NCBI GenBank assembly: GCA_020629035.1
Contig: JAHDEC010000019.1
Location: 1-54,448, forward strand
Direction: 5' to 3'
DNA from: Saprospiraceae bacterium
GTDB taxonomy: Bacteria; Bacteroidota; Bacteroidia; Chitinophagales; Saprospiraceae
DNA: 54,448 nucleotides
Shown: positions 26,715 to 36,130 of the stretch, one piece after another
Position numbering within the stretch: position 1 is the stretch's first letter
Layout of the letters: each line of letters begins with the position of its first letter
Made by a program: the position numbers and the translations under genes
The notes under the pieces: model-generated
Told to the model about the DNA's origin: nothing
Seen by the model: the letters and a program-made list of their open reading frames with translations, nothing else
Database searches by the model: none

Positions 26715-28559
26715 ATGGCAAAAATTCCAATTAATATTAAAACTGGTCAAACAGAACAGCCCCAAGAAGAAAAACAAGTAATTGTTGGAATTGACCTAGG
26801 AACAACTAATAGTCTCGTATCTGTTATCCAAGATGGTGAAGCTATCGTACTTAGTACCTCGAGTGGAGCAAAAGGACTTGTTCCATCCATCATTCATTTT
26901 AATGATGACACGAAAGTCATTGTTGGCATTGAGGCCAAAGAATATCTCGTCACTAAACCAGCACAAACCATCTATTCTTCTAAGCGATTGATGGGTAAAT
27001 CGTATAAAGATTTAGTCGCTAAAGAGCAATTACTTGCCTATGAAGTAATCGAAGGTGAACAGGAAGATAGTCTGGTCAGAGTTAAGGTTAATGGCAAACA
27101 CTTCTCTCCTATCGAATTATCAAGTTACATCCTTGCTGATTTAAAAAAGGAAGCAGAAAATATCCTTAACCAAAAAATACAAAAAGCAGTCATCACCGTG
27201 CCAGCTTATTTTAATGATGTCCAGCGTCAAGCAACTAGAGATGCTGGGAAATTAGCTGGGTTAGAGGTTTTGCGTATAGTTAACGAACCTACCGCAGCGA
27301 GCTTAGCTTATGGTGTCGGTGTCGACCAAACAGAAGAACAGTTTATTGCCGTATATGATTTAGGTGGTGGAACTTTTGATATTAGTATACTTGGATTATT
27401 AGATGGAGTCTTTGAAGTGCTATCAACCCATGGAGATACTTTTCTTGGAGGTGACGATATAGATAAAGCCATCATCAACCATTGGAATAAAAGGCTAAAT
27501 CTCGAAGACCCAAGTAGTTTAAGACTACTTGCTGAAGAGGCCAAAATTACACTCTCAAGCGAAGAAAGCTTTCAAGGCCTTTTTGAAGATGCTACCTTAA
27601 GTTTATCTAGACTAGAGTTTAATGGTCTGATTAAGCATATTGTGAACAAAACACTCGAGGCTTGCCAACAAGCACTACATGATTCTTCCTTAGAAAAAAC
27701 AGCATTGAACAAAGTAATCATGGTCGGTGGATCTACTCGGATACCTTATATCAAAGAAGCTGTTGGTGCCTTCTTCCAAACGGAGGTCTTCGATAAAATA
27801 AATCCTGACGAAGTGGTTGCTAAAGGCGCGGCAATACAAGCCGATATATTGGCAGGGAATCGTAAAGATATTCTCTTATTAGATGTGACACCTTTGTCAC
27901 TGGGCATAGAGACAGTTGGTGGCTTAATGGACACCATCATACCAAGAAACACGAAAGTTCCTCATAAAGCTGGAAGACAATATACTACATCTGTTGACGG
28001 CCAAAAAAATCTAAAAATCAGTATTTACCAAGGTGAAAGAGACCTAATTAGTGACAATCGACAACTTGGTGAATTTATATTAAAGGGAATCCCACCAATG
28101 CCTGCAGGTATTCCTAAAATAGAGATTCATTTTATTCTTGATACAGATGGAATCTTAACTGTAAAGGCAAAGGAATTAAGATCAAATACCGAAACTCAGA
28201 TTCAAGTACATGCCCAATATGGAATCACTGAGGAACAAATGGGTAAAATGTTGCTCGAATCATTAAGTTTTGCGGAAGAAGATATGAACAAGCGTGCGCT
28301 CATCGAAGCTCAAACCGAAGCAAACAGTGTTTTGTTAGCAAGCACAAAATTTATAGACCAAAATAAAGATTGGCTTTCTAAGTCGCAACTAGAGGCCATT
28401 AAATCTCACACTAATCATTTAGAAGAAACTGTAAAAAACGGAACCAAGGATGAGATCCTAAATTCTATGGATTCTTTAAATGAATTTTCTCGTCCTCTAG
28501 CTGAAATTGCATTGGACAAAAATGTAAGTAAACATCTTAAAAACCAGCAATTAGATTAA
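26715..28559 (+). CDS. hscA: Hsp70-family chaperone, HscA-like
   Basis: This 614-residue Hsp70 has the ATPase signatures [15 protein letters not shown] (23-37), [14 protein letters not shown] and [17 protein letters not shown]. It has the interdomain linker region [17 protein letters not shown] and a substrate domain, but it lacks the long EEVK-type tail of DnaK. The length and a variable N-terminal extension of about 20 residues ([18 protein letters not shown]) suit the HscA branch, which hands iron-sulfur clusters from IscU to targets. None of the usual isc partners (iscU, hscB, fdx) is adjacent. Instead the stop codon overlaps the start of an AAA+ ATPase (TAATG), which points to a joint task in complex assembly. 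A second, general Hsp70 function cannot be excluded. Confidence 0.85.
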   Translation: MAKIPINIKTGQTEQPQEEKQVIVGIDLGTTNSLVSVIQDGEAIVLSTSSGAKGLVPSIIHFNDDTKVIVGIEAKEYLVTKPAQTIYSSKRLMGKSYKDLVAKEQLLAYEVIEGEQEDSLVRVKVNGKHFSPIELSSYILADLKKEAENILNQKIQKAVITVPAYFNDVQRQATRDAGKLAGLEVLRIVNEPTAASLAYGVGVDQTEEQFIAVYDLGGGTFDISILGLLDGVFEVLSTHGDTFLGGDDIDKAIINHWNKRLNLEDPSSLRLLAEEAKITLSSEESFQGLFEDATLSLSRLEFNGLIKHIVNKTLEACQQALHDSSLEKTALNKVIMVGGSTRIPYIKEAVGAFFQTEVFDKINPDEVVAKGAAIQADILAGNRKDILLLDVTPLSLGIETVGGLMDTIIPRNTKVPHKAGRQYTTSVDGQKNLKISIYQGERDLISDNRQLGEFILKGIPPMPAGIPKIEIHFILDTDGILTVKAKELRSNTETQIQVHAQYGITEEQMGKMLLESLSFAEEDMNKRALIEAQTEANSVLLASTKFIDQNKDWLSKSQLEAIKSHTNHLEETVKNGTKDEILNSMDSLNEFSRPLAEIALDKNVSKHLKNQQLD

Positions 28560-30037
28560 TGGATTATAGCAAAATACAAACCCTAGGACAGTTAAAAAAA
28601 GCAAAGTACACTTCCAAAAGTGTAAAGCAAGAAATGCGAGACAATCTAATTGTTCGACTCACTAAAAATGAAGCCTCATTTCCGTCCATTCTAGGATTCG
28701 AGGACACCGTAATTCCTGACTTGGAACGGGCAATTCTCTCCAAGCATAACATTTTACTTTTGGGTCTAAGAGGTCAGGCTAAAACTAGACTTGCCAGGTT
28801 GTGTTTAGATCTTCTTGATGAATATATGCCAATAATAGAGGGATCTGAAATCAATGATGATCCTTTAAAACCAATCAGCAGATTCGGTATAGACCTAGTT
28901 AACGAAATGGGTGACAAAACACCTATCCAATGGATACATAGATCAGAGCGATATGTCGAAAAGTTGGCTACACCTGATGTAAGTATTGCTGATTTAATTG
29001 GTGACGTAGATCCGATAAAAGCAGCAACTCTCAAGCTTCCTTATTCTGATGAACGAGTCATTCATTTCGGTCTCATCACCAGAGCTCATCGGAGTATTTT
29101 TGTAATCAATGAGCTACCCGACTTACAAGCAAGAATCCAAGTTTCATTATTTAATATTTTGCAAGAAGAAGATTTACAAATTCGGGGTTTTAAACTTAGA
29201 CTGCCATTGGATGTACAGTTTATTTTTACCGCAAATCCTGAAGACTACACAAACCGTGGAAGTATAATCACGCCACTTAAAGATAGAATCGAAAGTCAAA
29301 TATTAACGCATTACCCGACTTCCATTGAAATAGCTAAATCAATCACAGCGCAGGAAGCTAATGTAGATCCTGAAGTAGCTAAGAAAATAGAGGTTTCCGA
29401 CATGCTCAAAGATCTTCTAGAATATTTTGTCTTTGAGCTACGATCAAGTGAATTAATAGATGAAAAAAGTGGTGTTTCTGCGCGTCTAAGCATCTCTTCG
29501 TACGAGAACTTAATCAGTACTGCTGAGCGAAGAATGCTCAAGAATAAAGAGAAGAAAACTTTAGCAAGGGTTACTGATTTTTGGGGTGTGATACCATCAG
29601 TAACTGGAAAAGTAGAATTAGTCTATGAAGGGGAACAAATAGGTTCGTATAACGTAGCTATTAACATCCTTAACGAGGCTATCAAAGAAGTCTTTTTACA
29701 GTTTTTTCCACACCCAGAAAAATGGGAGGACGGCATTGAAAACAATCCATATGGAGCCACCAGAATGTGGTTTAATGCTGGGAATGTAGTCAACCTCGAA
29801 AATGATTATTCGGATAAGGAATACAAAGATAGTCTAGATCAGATTCCAGGAGTTAAAGCCCGAATTGCTGATTTGGATATTCCTAAGTCTCATGAATATC
29901 TTTACAAAGAATTACTGTTGCAAGGACTTGCTGCATTTGATGTGATCAGCAAAAACATACTTAATAATAAACTTCAGTTTAGTGACCAATTAAGTAATAT
30001 GTTAGACGATATTGAGGATGATTACGGCTTGAATTAA
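28559..30037 (+). CDS. MoxR/Mg-chelatase-like AAA+ ATPase
   Basis: This 492-residue AAA+ protein is related to the ChlI/MoxR group. Walker A is LGLRGQAKTRLAR (about 69-81). The Walker B segment is SIFVINELPDLQARIQVSLFN, in which Asn stands where most AAA+ proteins have Asp before the catalytic Glu. Sensor 1 follows in FIFTANPEDYTNRG, then an arginine-rich KDRIESQI. The C-terminal 200 residues are helical and not recognised. The NELPDL variant seems usual for this subfamily, so it need not mean loss of activity. MoxR-type ATPases normally act with VWA-domain partners; none is adjacent here, and the coupled partner is an HscA-like chaperone. It ends three bases before the convergent gene. Confidence 0.82.
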   Translation: MDYSKIQTLGQLKKAKYTSKSVKQEMRDNLIVRLTKNEASFPSILGFEDTVIPDLERAILSKHNILLLGLRGQAKTRLARLCLDLLDEYMPIIEGSEINDDPLKPISRFGIDLVNEMGDKTPIQWIHRSERYVEKLATPDVSIADLIGDVDPIKAATLKLPYSDERVIHFGLITRAHRSIFVINELPDLQARIQVSLFNILQEEDLQIRGFKLRLPLDVQFIFTANPEDYTNRGSIITPLKDRIESQILTHYPTSIEIAKSITAQEANVDPEVAKKIEVSDMLKDLLEYFVFELRSSELIDEKSGVSARLSISSYENLISTAERRMLKNKEKKTLARVTDFWGVIPSVTGKVELVYEGEQIGSYNVAINILNEAIKEVFLQFFPHPEKWEDGIENNPYGATRMWFNAGNVVNLENDYSDKEYKDSLDQIPGVKARIADLDIPKSHEYLYKELLLQGLAAFDVISKNILNNKLQFSDQLSNMLDDIEDDYGLN

Positions 30038-30040
30038 TAC

Positions 30041-32683
30041 TTATGGAATTTGCCATTTATCTGCATAAAGTCCATAACATGCATCCATAAGCTCTCGGCA
30101 AATGTATGCTTCATCCCTTAGCTGTGGATTATTTACATGAAAGGCAAATGTCTTGATTCCTGCATCGTGGATTTTCTTATAGAATTCAAATCTATTCCTA
30201 ATGGTATTTTGAGAAACCGCCAAATATTCTATGCCCATTTCTTTTAACTTGATTGCTGGTTCCTTACCTAAATATTGCACCAAATCTTCCGATAAGATAC
30301 AATCTTTGAGTCCCACCGATTGGGCATCTTTGATAGCATCAAAAGAGAACAATTCCATCATAAGTCGATCCTGAAATTCAAACTGCTTGATAAAGGGTAT
30401 TGGTTCATTTAATTTATCCGTGACAAGTACCGCATCTGGACGTTGTGCAAACCATTTATTTAAGCCATCTAAGTCCATCGGCGTGTATTTACCATGGATT
30501 TTATATTTCAAAAAAGTGGCAAGATCAACTGGAACCGTTCCTTCATATCCTGCTTTTCGCTTCCATCCTTCCCAGTCATGGGCACAGACATATCTATCAT
30601 CACTGGTCTTGAGGATGTCCAACTCAAACAACTTAAAACCATTCTCATAAGCCAGGTTCATGGCTTCAAGACAATTTGTATAAGTCCTGTAATCAATCAT
30701 TCCTCCTGCGTGAGCAATAAATCGTTTCGGATCATGGCATCGTTCATAAATTTCATCTACCGTATTATTGGATTGAAAAGGCTCGATTGGAAAGTGATGT
30801 TTAATCTTTGGGTTTTCTCTTGCCTCACTAATGATTCCATAGTTTGAAGAAGCTACATAAGCTTGCCTATTACCCAGTTTGGACATTTTTATAAAACCTA
30901 AATTTCTAAATTTTTCTGCTTGCTTTTTAATTTCATCACCAGTAGAATTGTGAACCATACAAATGAAATAAGCATTCTCCTTTAGTAATTGACTTAAAGT
31001 ATTGTAAAGCGAATCAACTTGAGCTGGATTTTCATAGGTGTCGAATACCTTATGCTGATGCTTTCCATTTTCGTAAGTTAACAAATTCATCCCTCTAGTA
31101 GCTTTAATCTCTTCATCACCAATATAGATAATCGACTCTCCTTTTTTCTCTTCTGACCATGCTAAGGATTCAACAAAAACTTTATTCGGTTTTTTAGGTG
31201 GTTTTTCACTTGCCGATTTTGCCTCATTCTCTTTCGGCTCGAGGAAATCAATAAATGCCTCATTTAGCTGAACAAATTCGCTGCGTTTATCTAGGATAAA
31301 TGAGGATTTATCCTCCTCAACAAAATCTGCTAAAAAGCTGGCGTTATGTTTAACCTCAGCTCCCGCTAAAAGCAGGGATGGTATATCGATTTGAAACAAG
31401 GAATCTTTGGATCTATAAATGCTTGTATCTGCATTACTGATTAAGTACAAGCTTCTATTATAATCAAAGTCATTAAGTACCCTAGCTGAATTACCCATCA
31501 ATAAATGATCAGGTAAAATGTAGAAAACCGTATTATTCAGGGCGTTTTTTTTCTTTAAAAAATCCACTATTTGCCCCACTTGATCATCTACCGCAGAAAC
31601 CATTAATTCCAAATCACTTTTTTGTGGCGGAAAGGAATTAGCAATCCTTGCATCAAGTACACCATTTGGATGATGAGTTGATATGGTCGAGCAATAAAAA
31701 GCAAAAGGTTGGTCTTTTTTTAGCAGTCTAGTTAGTTCTTTTTCGGCTAGATAAAATAGATCCTTGTCGTGCAGTCCCCAGTAATAGGTTGAATACTTTT
31801 TATCGTAGTTCTTCTCAGATTTTACATCGTCAATACCCATTAATTCAAACATATTTTTCATGCCCGCAAAATCCGCATTTCCAAGCAAGTATAATTGCTT
31901 GTATCCCGCTTTCTCCAATACATGAGGAACACTATTTAGGTGAACTTCAGTAGCATTAGAAAAAACATTATTACCGTGTTTTTTAAAAAACATGGGGATC
32001 CCTGTAAAATAGGTATAGAGCGCACTTATCGTGTTATCCGAACCCTTTGATTCCTCCATCTTAATTAAGTGATAATCATTTGCTAGGCGTTCTAGGTTCG
32101 GAACAAGATGGGCCAAATTTTCTTGAAAGTATCCATACTCCACTGATTCTAAGGCTATAAATACTATATTTTTACCAGCTGATGCCTCGATTTCTTCTTT
32201 ACTGACATACTTTTCTAAACCAATGGCTTCGAGTGTTGCTTTTCGATTTTTGCTACTTGCAAAATGAACATCTGTAATTTCTTTTAAATTCGGTATAATC
32301 CCATTGTTAAGAAACATCAAGCCACCAAAAACCAGACTTAAGCCAACGGTTTTCCACTTAGAAATCAATTTTCTAGATTGGATAAATGCACTGAGTTTAA
32401 AAAGCAACAATAGAGGTACGAAAAATCCAAGGATCAGGATAATCGCTTCTTTCCAATAAAAACCAGCCATTTCAAAAATAATCGAAAAGCTAAATTGCTG
32501 ATAGTACTTATAATCGATAAGTGAATTGCCTATTAACACTGAACTTAGCTGAAAGCCAGCTAGTACAAGTCCTAAAGCAATTATAAATCGGCGAAACCAT
32601 TTTTTTTCAGTAAAAAGCTGACTTAAACTAAAGAAAAATGCTACCAGGCAAATGAGTTGAAATATTTGGAAAAATATATTCAT
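30041..32683 (-). CDS. Three-domain membrane protein: LTA-synthase-like transferase, ILEI/FAM3-like domain and GDPD
   Basis: This 880-residue membrane protein has several N-terminal hydrophobic segments (first 130 residues, about four or five). The alkaline-phosphatase/sulfatase-fold domain (about 170-455) resembles LtaS/OpgB phosphoglycerol transferases: ALESVEYGY around the presumed nucleophile Ser180, then SKGSDNTISALYTYFTGIP, CSTISTHHPNG and PDHLLMGNSA. Residues about 505-625 (SIIYIGDEEIKATRGMNLL, VFDTYENPAQVDSLYN, ICMVHNSTGDEIKKQAE, NRQAYVASSNYG) look like an ILEI/FAM3 domain, known mainly from animal secreted proteins. Residues about 650-880 are a glycerophosphodiester phosphodiesterase (RFIAHAGGMIDYRTYTNCLEA, LFELDILKTSDDRYVCAHDW). 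The likely substrate is a phosphoglycerol-bearing glycan or lipid in the periplasm. Catalytic Thr versus Ser use needs a structure-based alignment. Confidence 0.78.
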   Translation of the reverse strand: MNIFFQIFQLICLVAFFFSLSQLFTEKKWFRRFIIALGLVLAGFQLSSVLIGNSLIDYKYYQQFSFSIIFEMAGFYWKEAIILILGFFVPLLLLFKLSAFIQSRKLISKWKTVGLSLVFGGLMFLNNGIIPNLKEITDVHFASSKNRKATLEAIGLEKYVSKEEIEASAGKNIVFIALESVEYGYFQENLAHLVPNLERLANDYHLIKMEESKGSDNTISALYTYFTGIPMFFKKHGNNVFSNATEVHLNSVPHVLEKAGYKQLYLLGNADFAGMKNMFELMGIDDVKSEKNYDKKYSTYYWGLHDKDLFYLAEKELTRLLKKDQPFAFYCSTISTHHPNGVLDARIANSFPPQKSDLELMVSAVDDQVGQIVDFLKKKNALNNTVFYILPDHLLMGNSARVLNDFDYNRSLYLISNADTSIYRSKDSLFQIDIPSLLLAGAEVKHNASFLADFVEEDKSSFILDKRSEFVQLNEAFIDFLEPKENEAKSASEKPPKKPNKVFVESLAWSEEKKGESIIYIGDEEIKATRGMNLLTYENGKHQHKVFDTYENPAQVDSLYNTLSQLLKENAYFICMVHNSTGDEIKKQAEKFRNLGFIKMSKLGNRQAYVASSNYGIISEARENPKIKHHFPIEPFQSNNTVDEIYERCHDPKRFIAHAGGMIDYRTYTNCLEAMNLAYENGFKLFELDILKTSDDRYVCAHDWEGWKRKAGYEGTVPVDLATFLKYKIHGKYTPMDLDGLNKWFAQRPDAVLVTDKLNEPIPFIKQFEFQDRLMMELFSFDAIKDAQSVGLKDCILSEDLVQYLGKEPAIKLKEMGIEYLAVSQNTIRNRFEFYKKIHDAGIKTFAFHVNNPQLRDEAYICRELMDACYGLYADKWQIP

Positions 32684-32757
32684 AATTTGACAGCAAAGAT
32701 ATGTTAAGTAAACTATCTTAAACCAAACTAAAACAAAACAATTTTATTTGTCGATTA

Positions 32758-33612
32758 CTAATAGCCCTTAATATCTAAATGATATAACTTTCCACCGGAA
32801 GCATCTTCTTTTTCTGAAGCTAAGACAAAGCCAAAATCATCAATGTAACAAATGGCTTCTAAATCATCATCAACAGAAATTATTAATTGATGCTTGATCT
32901 CGACACTAAAATTTTCATCAAAAGCTAAAACTAAGACATAACTCTCTTTCGGTGTAAGACTGTCATCATTACAGAGTAAAAACACCTCATTGGATCTTTT
33001 GTGGTAATAGGCATCTGTGGGCACTGCAGGGACTGCAAATTTATCCACTATCGATAATTCACCATTAGTTAAACGGGTTTGATACATCTTGGTCTCATTA
33101 ATATCTTTTGTGTGCTTAGTAAACATAAAAAGCATATTCCCCATGAGCACGATGGATTCACAATCATAATTATGAAACGTATCACTAAAAGATATTTGAT
33201 CAGCATAGTTTAAAGGAAGACTCTCTACTGAGGATGGATTATTTAGATTAAAGCTATATAGCTTTAAATCCATCCGCTTTCCAGCATTATTCCCAATATC
33301 ACCAATGTATACACGATTATCTCTAAAGCTAAGAGCTTCCCAATCTCTATTTGAAATAGATGATAGCTCAATAGTATTTGTTAATGTAAAATCAATCACA
33401 TCTAAGACATAAATATTTGCTGCGTTGTTTCCATCATTTATAGCGTATATAAATCCATCATGATATGCTAAGCCAGAACATTCATTCAACTCGACCGGCA
33501 AATCGGCCAAAAAACTTACATCATATAATAGTGATTTGCTACGTTCGAAATGACAAGCATTGGCGAGAAGCAACATTGAAGCAAATAGAATCCAAGACAA
33601 TCTCAACATCAA
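32758..33612 (-). CDS. Lipoprotein, probable beta-propeller
   Basis: This 284-residue protein has a lipobox LANA-Cys20, so it is a membrane-anchored lipoprotein. The rest looks like a beta-propeller or SMP-30-like sheet protein: repeated short strands with AYHDGFIYAINDGNNAANIYV, EALSFRDNRVYIGDIGNNAG, ESIVLMGNMLFMFTKHTKD and AICYIDDFGFVLASEKED. The acidic D/N-rich turns (DIGNNAG, NDGNNAA) suggest calcium binding. I do not recognise a catalytic motif. Its ATG overlaps the stop of the upstream CotH-like gene by four bases (ATGA), so the two are translationally coupled and may act together at the surface. A phytase-like or esterase-like activity is possible but not shown. Confidence 0.75.
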   Translation of the reverse strand: MMLRLSWILFASMLLLANACHFERSKSLLYDVSFLADLPVELNECSGLAYHDGFIYAINDGNNAANIYVLDVIDFTLTNTIELSSISNRDWEALSFRDNRVYIGDIGNNAGKRMDLKLYSFNLNNPSSVESLPLNYADQISFSDTFHNYDCESIVLMGNMLFMFTKHTKDINETKMYQTRLTNGELSIVDKFAVPAVPTDAYYHKRSNEVFLLCNDDSLTPKESYVLVLAFDENFSVEIKHQLIISVDDDLEAICYIDDFGFVLASEKEDASGGKLYHLDIKGY

Positions 33613-36050
33613 TTAAATTTTGTTACTCTTTTTGTTGATAATTGGTCGCCTTGATTAACGACTAGTATGTACTGTCCTTGCGCTAAATAACTAACTGGCC
33701 ATCGAATAAAATGCGTCCCTATATATGGCTGTTCTATGGTTTGGGAATCAAATAATTGACCTAGTGTATTATATAGTCTCAGTGAAATCTGCTGCTCATC
33801 ATCGTTATTTATTTTGATGTTCAATGTTGATTCACTTAAAATAACAGATTCTAACCAGGGGTTTTCAGTAGTTGTAGAATAAATAGCATTGATATGTACA
33901 TCATCTTGGTCAAATGCTTTACTCAAACTATTGATTGGAATGGTATAAGTGCCTGTCTGATCGGTAATTTCCCAATGCCTAAAGTAATAGCCCGTAAAGG
34001 CTTCTGCCTCTAAATGAATGGCTACACCTTTAAAATATTTCCACGATCTATTTAATGAGATGTTTTCTAAGCTATTTAACCGAATAGTGCCTGCATCTTC
34101 CAAATTCTGACTAATCTGTATATTATTTATTCCTCCTAGTTCGAAAAATTCATCCATATATTGCATCGCGAATGCAGGTCTATTATTGATGAAATTTACA
34201 ATTTTTTCTTGCTCGACATTTTCCCAGTTTTCATAGCTTGCACTTGGCCACCGATCAAAATGATTGGGCATTTCACTATCGATAGTTTCAACAAAAGCGT
34301 TAAACACTGGAAGCATCTCAGATGGATCGAAATAGGTATTGTAAATATCTTGGTGCCTATTAAAAAAGTAGTTTCTATACTCCTCATTTTCCATCAATGC
34401 ATTAAAAGTATTGATAAACACATTGGTATCTGCAAAGGAGGTCATCTTGTTAAGCAAGGAGTTTTCTTCTGCTATAGTCCACTGATGTCGACCTAGTGAA
34501 ATATCCATATCAAAGAGTAAATATCTCCATTTAGCACTGGATGATTTTCCTTTCCAAAACTTGATATTATTTTGGGGCCATGCGGTACTATTATTACCAA
34601 TTTGGCTAATGAAATAATCTGCAAGATTTTCAAGGTCAAACGTGGCTTTTGCTTTCTCAAAAAGGTGATCTTCAGACAAATCACTTGACTGAATAAATTC
34701 GTATGCTTCTATAAAATCTTTATCGCTTCCTTCGACCACTTCAATCTGCTCTTCTAACAAATCAAATGAATCAATCTGATAATTGGTTTCAAGATAAAAC
34801 TTGTCTATTTTTTCTCTTAAGCCCATCATGCCATAATAAGCTCCATTAATGTAGACGGCTATCGGTTGATAGGCATTAGCATCAAGATTTAAAGGCTTGG
34901 ATAATAGATAACTCTGTAGAAATCCATCACGACAATGACCTGCATTAAAATCTCCACTCGCATTTCTAACAACTAATCGCTTAAAGGATTCAATCTCAGG
35001 TTTATCCGAAAAGAATGGATAATCAAAATAGGCTTGGTGATACTTGTTTTTTGCTAATAGCTTAAACGTCTTTTGCTCGCGGGTTCTAGATTCTCTTCCA
35101 CCATGCATAGCAATATCTCCTCTTCCTTGAAAATTATCATTGCCTGTGTTCCAATATTCAAATAAAACTTCACTATTCCAATCCTCCCAAAAATTGGCAC
35201 CTAAAAATGGCCAATCAGAAGAAGCATTGGGCCCTTCCTCGAAAATGCCTGTAATCGGGTCAAATAAATCATGATCATTCGCCAAAATAGAGAGGACAGG
35301 TAAATCGTGATTTAAATCGAATAGATAGGTTTGACATACAAACTTTGATGGCAAGCGATTTGGCTTCACACTGCGCGCACAGATAATGGTATTAGCCGAA
35401 ATACTAATCGGATCTTCAAAAATGGCTGGCTCATCATCAAAATTATTAAGGTAATATTCTATAAAGCCCGCATCATTTTCTTTGCTTACAACTAGATCAA
35501 AACTAGATTGTTTATTTCCTGATGCTTCGGAGAATATTGGAGGTTCCGATTGTACTAGTGCTGTAAGACTATTTGCTTGACCTGGTGTAGGGCTAGCAAA
35601 CTCCCAAACATTTTCAATGTTTGCATAAGCTATATCTTGATCTAAGGAAGGAACTGAGAGGGACTGCAATATTTCGCCTGATTCAGTAAAGAGATATAGA
35701 CTTTCGCCAGAAGAAGAAACTTTAAAATTGGAATGATAATACGCATCAACAGTATTCGTTCCATCTGCTAAAACGAGCAAGAAATCTCCAGGTGGAATAG
35801 TAATATTTGGAAGTGCCCATAATTGTGGGTTATCGAGATCATCTGATAAATATAAGCCTGCTAAGCTGATATCATTTTCAGATGCATTTAAAAATTCAAT
35901 CCAATCAGGTGACTCACCCTCATGTATAAAACTTGCTTGATTTGAGCTAAGCACCTCATTAAACACAAACTGGGCATATAAACCTTGCGGAATGCTAAAG
36001 CAAGTACTGCATAATGTTAGAGAAAGAAACCATTTTGAGAGGTAACTCAT
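33609..36050 (-). CDS. Secreted T9SS protein with LTD, CHB_HEX-like and CotH-kinase-like domains
   Basis: This 813-residue protein has a signal peptide (1-26, ending LYAQ). The lamin-tail domain (about 28-150, with PDWIEFLNASENDISLAGLYL) is followed by a chitobiase-C-terminal-like sheet (about 170-250). The CotH-like region (about 295-560) holds the motifs RGDIAMHGGRESRTREQKTFK, LVVRNASGDFNAGHCRDGF and AVYINGAYYGMMGLREKID, ending in WRYLLFDMDISLG with the Asp-x-Asp expected to bind metal. CotH proteins are atypical kinases that in Bacillus phosphorylate spore-coat proteins. A type A T9SS sorting domain ends the chain (residues about 730-813, closing KRVTKFN). The target of phosphorylation is unknown. 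Its stop overlaps the lipoprotein start. Confidence 0.87.
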   Translation of the reverse strand: MSYLSKWFLSLTLCSTCFSIPQGLYAQFVFNEVLSSNQASFIHEGESPDWIEFLNASENDISLAGLYLSDDLDNPQLWALPNITIPPGDFLLVLADGTNTVDAYYHSNFKVSSSGESLYLFTESGEILQSLSVPSLDQDIAYANIENVWEFASPTPGQANSLTALVQSEPPIFSEASGNKQSSFDLVVSKENDAGFIEYYLNNFDDEPAIFEDPISISANTIICARSVKPNRLPSKFVCQTYLFDLNHDLPVLSILANDHDLFDPITGIFEEGPNASSDWPFLGANFWEDWNSEVLFEYWNTGNDNFQGRGDIAMHGGRESRTREQKTFKLLAKNKYHQAYFDYPFFSDKPEIESFKRLVVRNASGDFNAGHCRDGFLQSYLLSKPLNLDANAYQPIAVYINGAYYGMMGLREKIDKFYLETNYQIDSFDLLEEQIEVVEGSDKDFIEAYEFIQSSDLSEDHLFEKAKATFDLENLADYFISQIGNNSTAWPQNNIKFWKGKSSSAKWRYLLFDMDISLGRHQWTIAEENSLLNKMTSFADTNVFINTFNALMENEEYRNYFFNRHQDIYNTYFDPSEMLPVFNAFVETIDSEMPNHFDRWPSASYENWENVEQEKIVNFINNRPAFAMQYMDEFFELGGINNIQISQNLEDAGTIRLNSLENISLNRSWKYFKGVAIHLEAEAFTGYYFRHWEITDQTGTYTIPINSLSKAFDQDDVHINAIYSTTTENPWLESVILSESTLNIKINNDDEQQISLRLYNTLGQLFDSQTIEQPYIGTHFIRWPVSYLAQGQYILVVNQGDQLSTKRVTKFN

Positions 36051-36130
36051 TCAATAAAAATACGCATCTGAACGGAAATAATCCAATGCAGCTTGTTGCA
36101 TACGCTACTTATATTTTGGCTAGATACTAA

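Noticed and set aside
26715-28559. Hsp70 as part of an isc iron-sulfur operon
   Set aside because: No iscS, iscU, hscB or ferredoxin gene is adjacent; only the family resemblance supports the HscA label.
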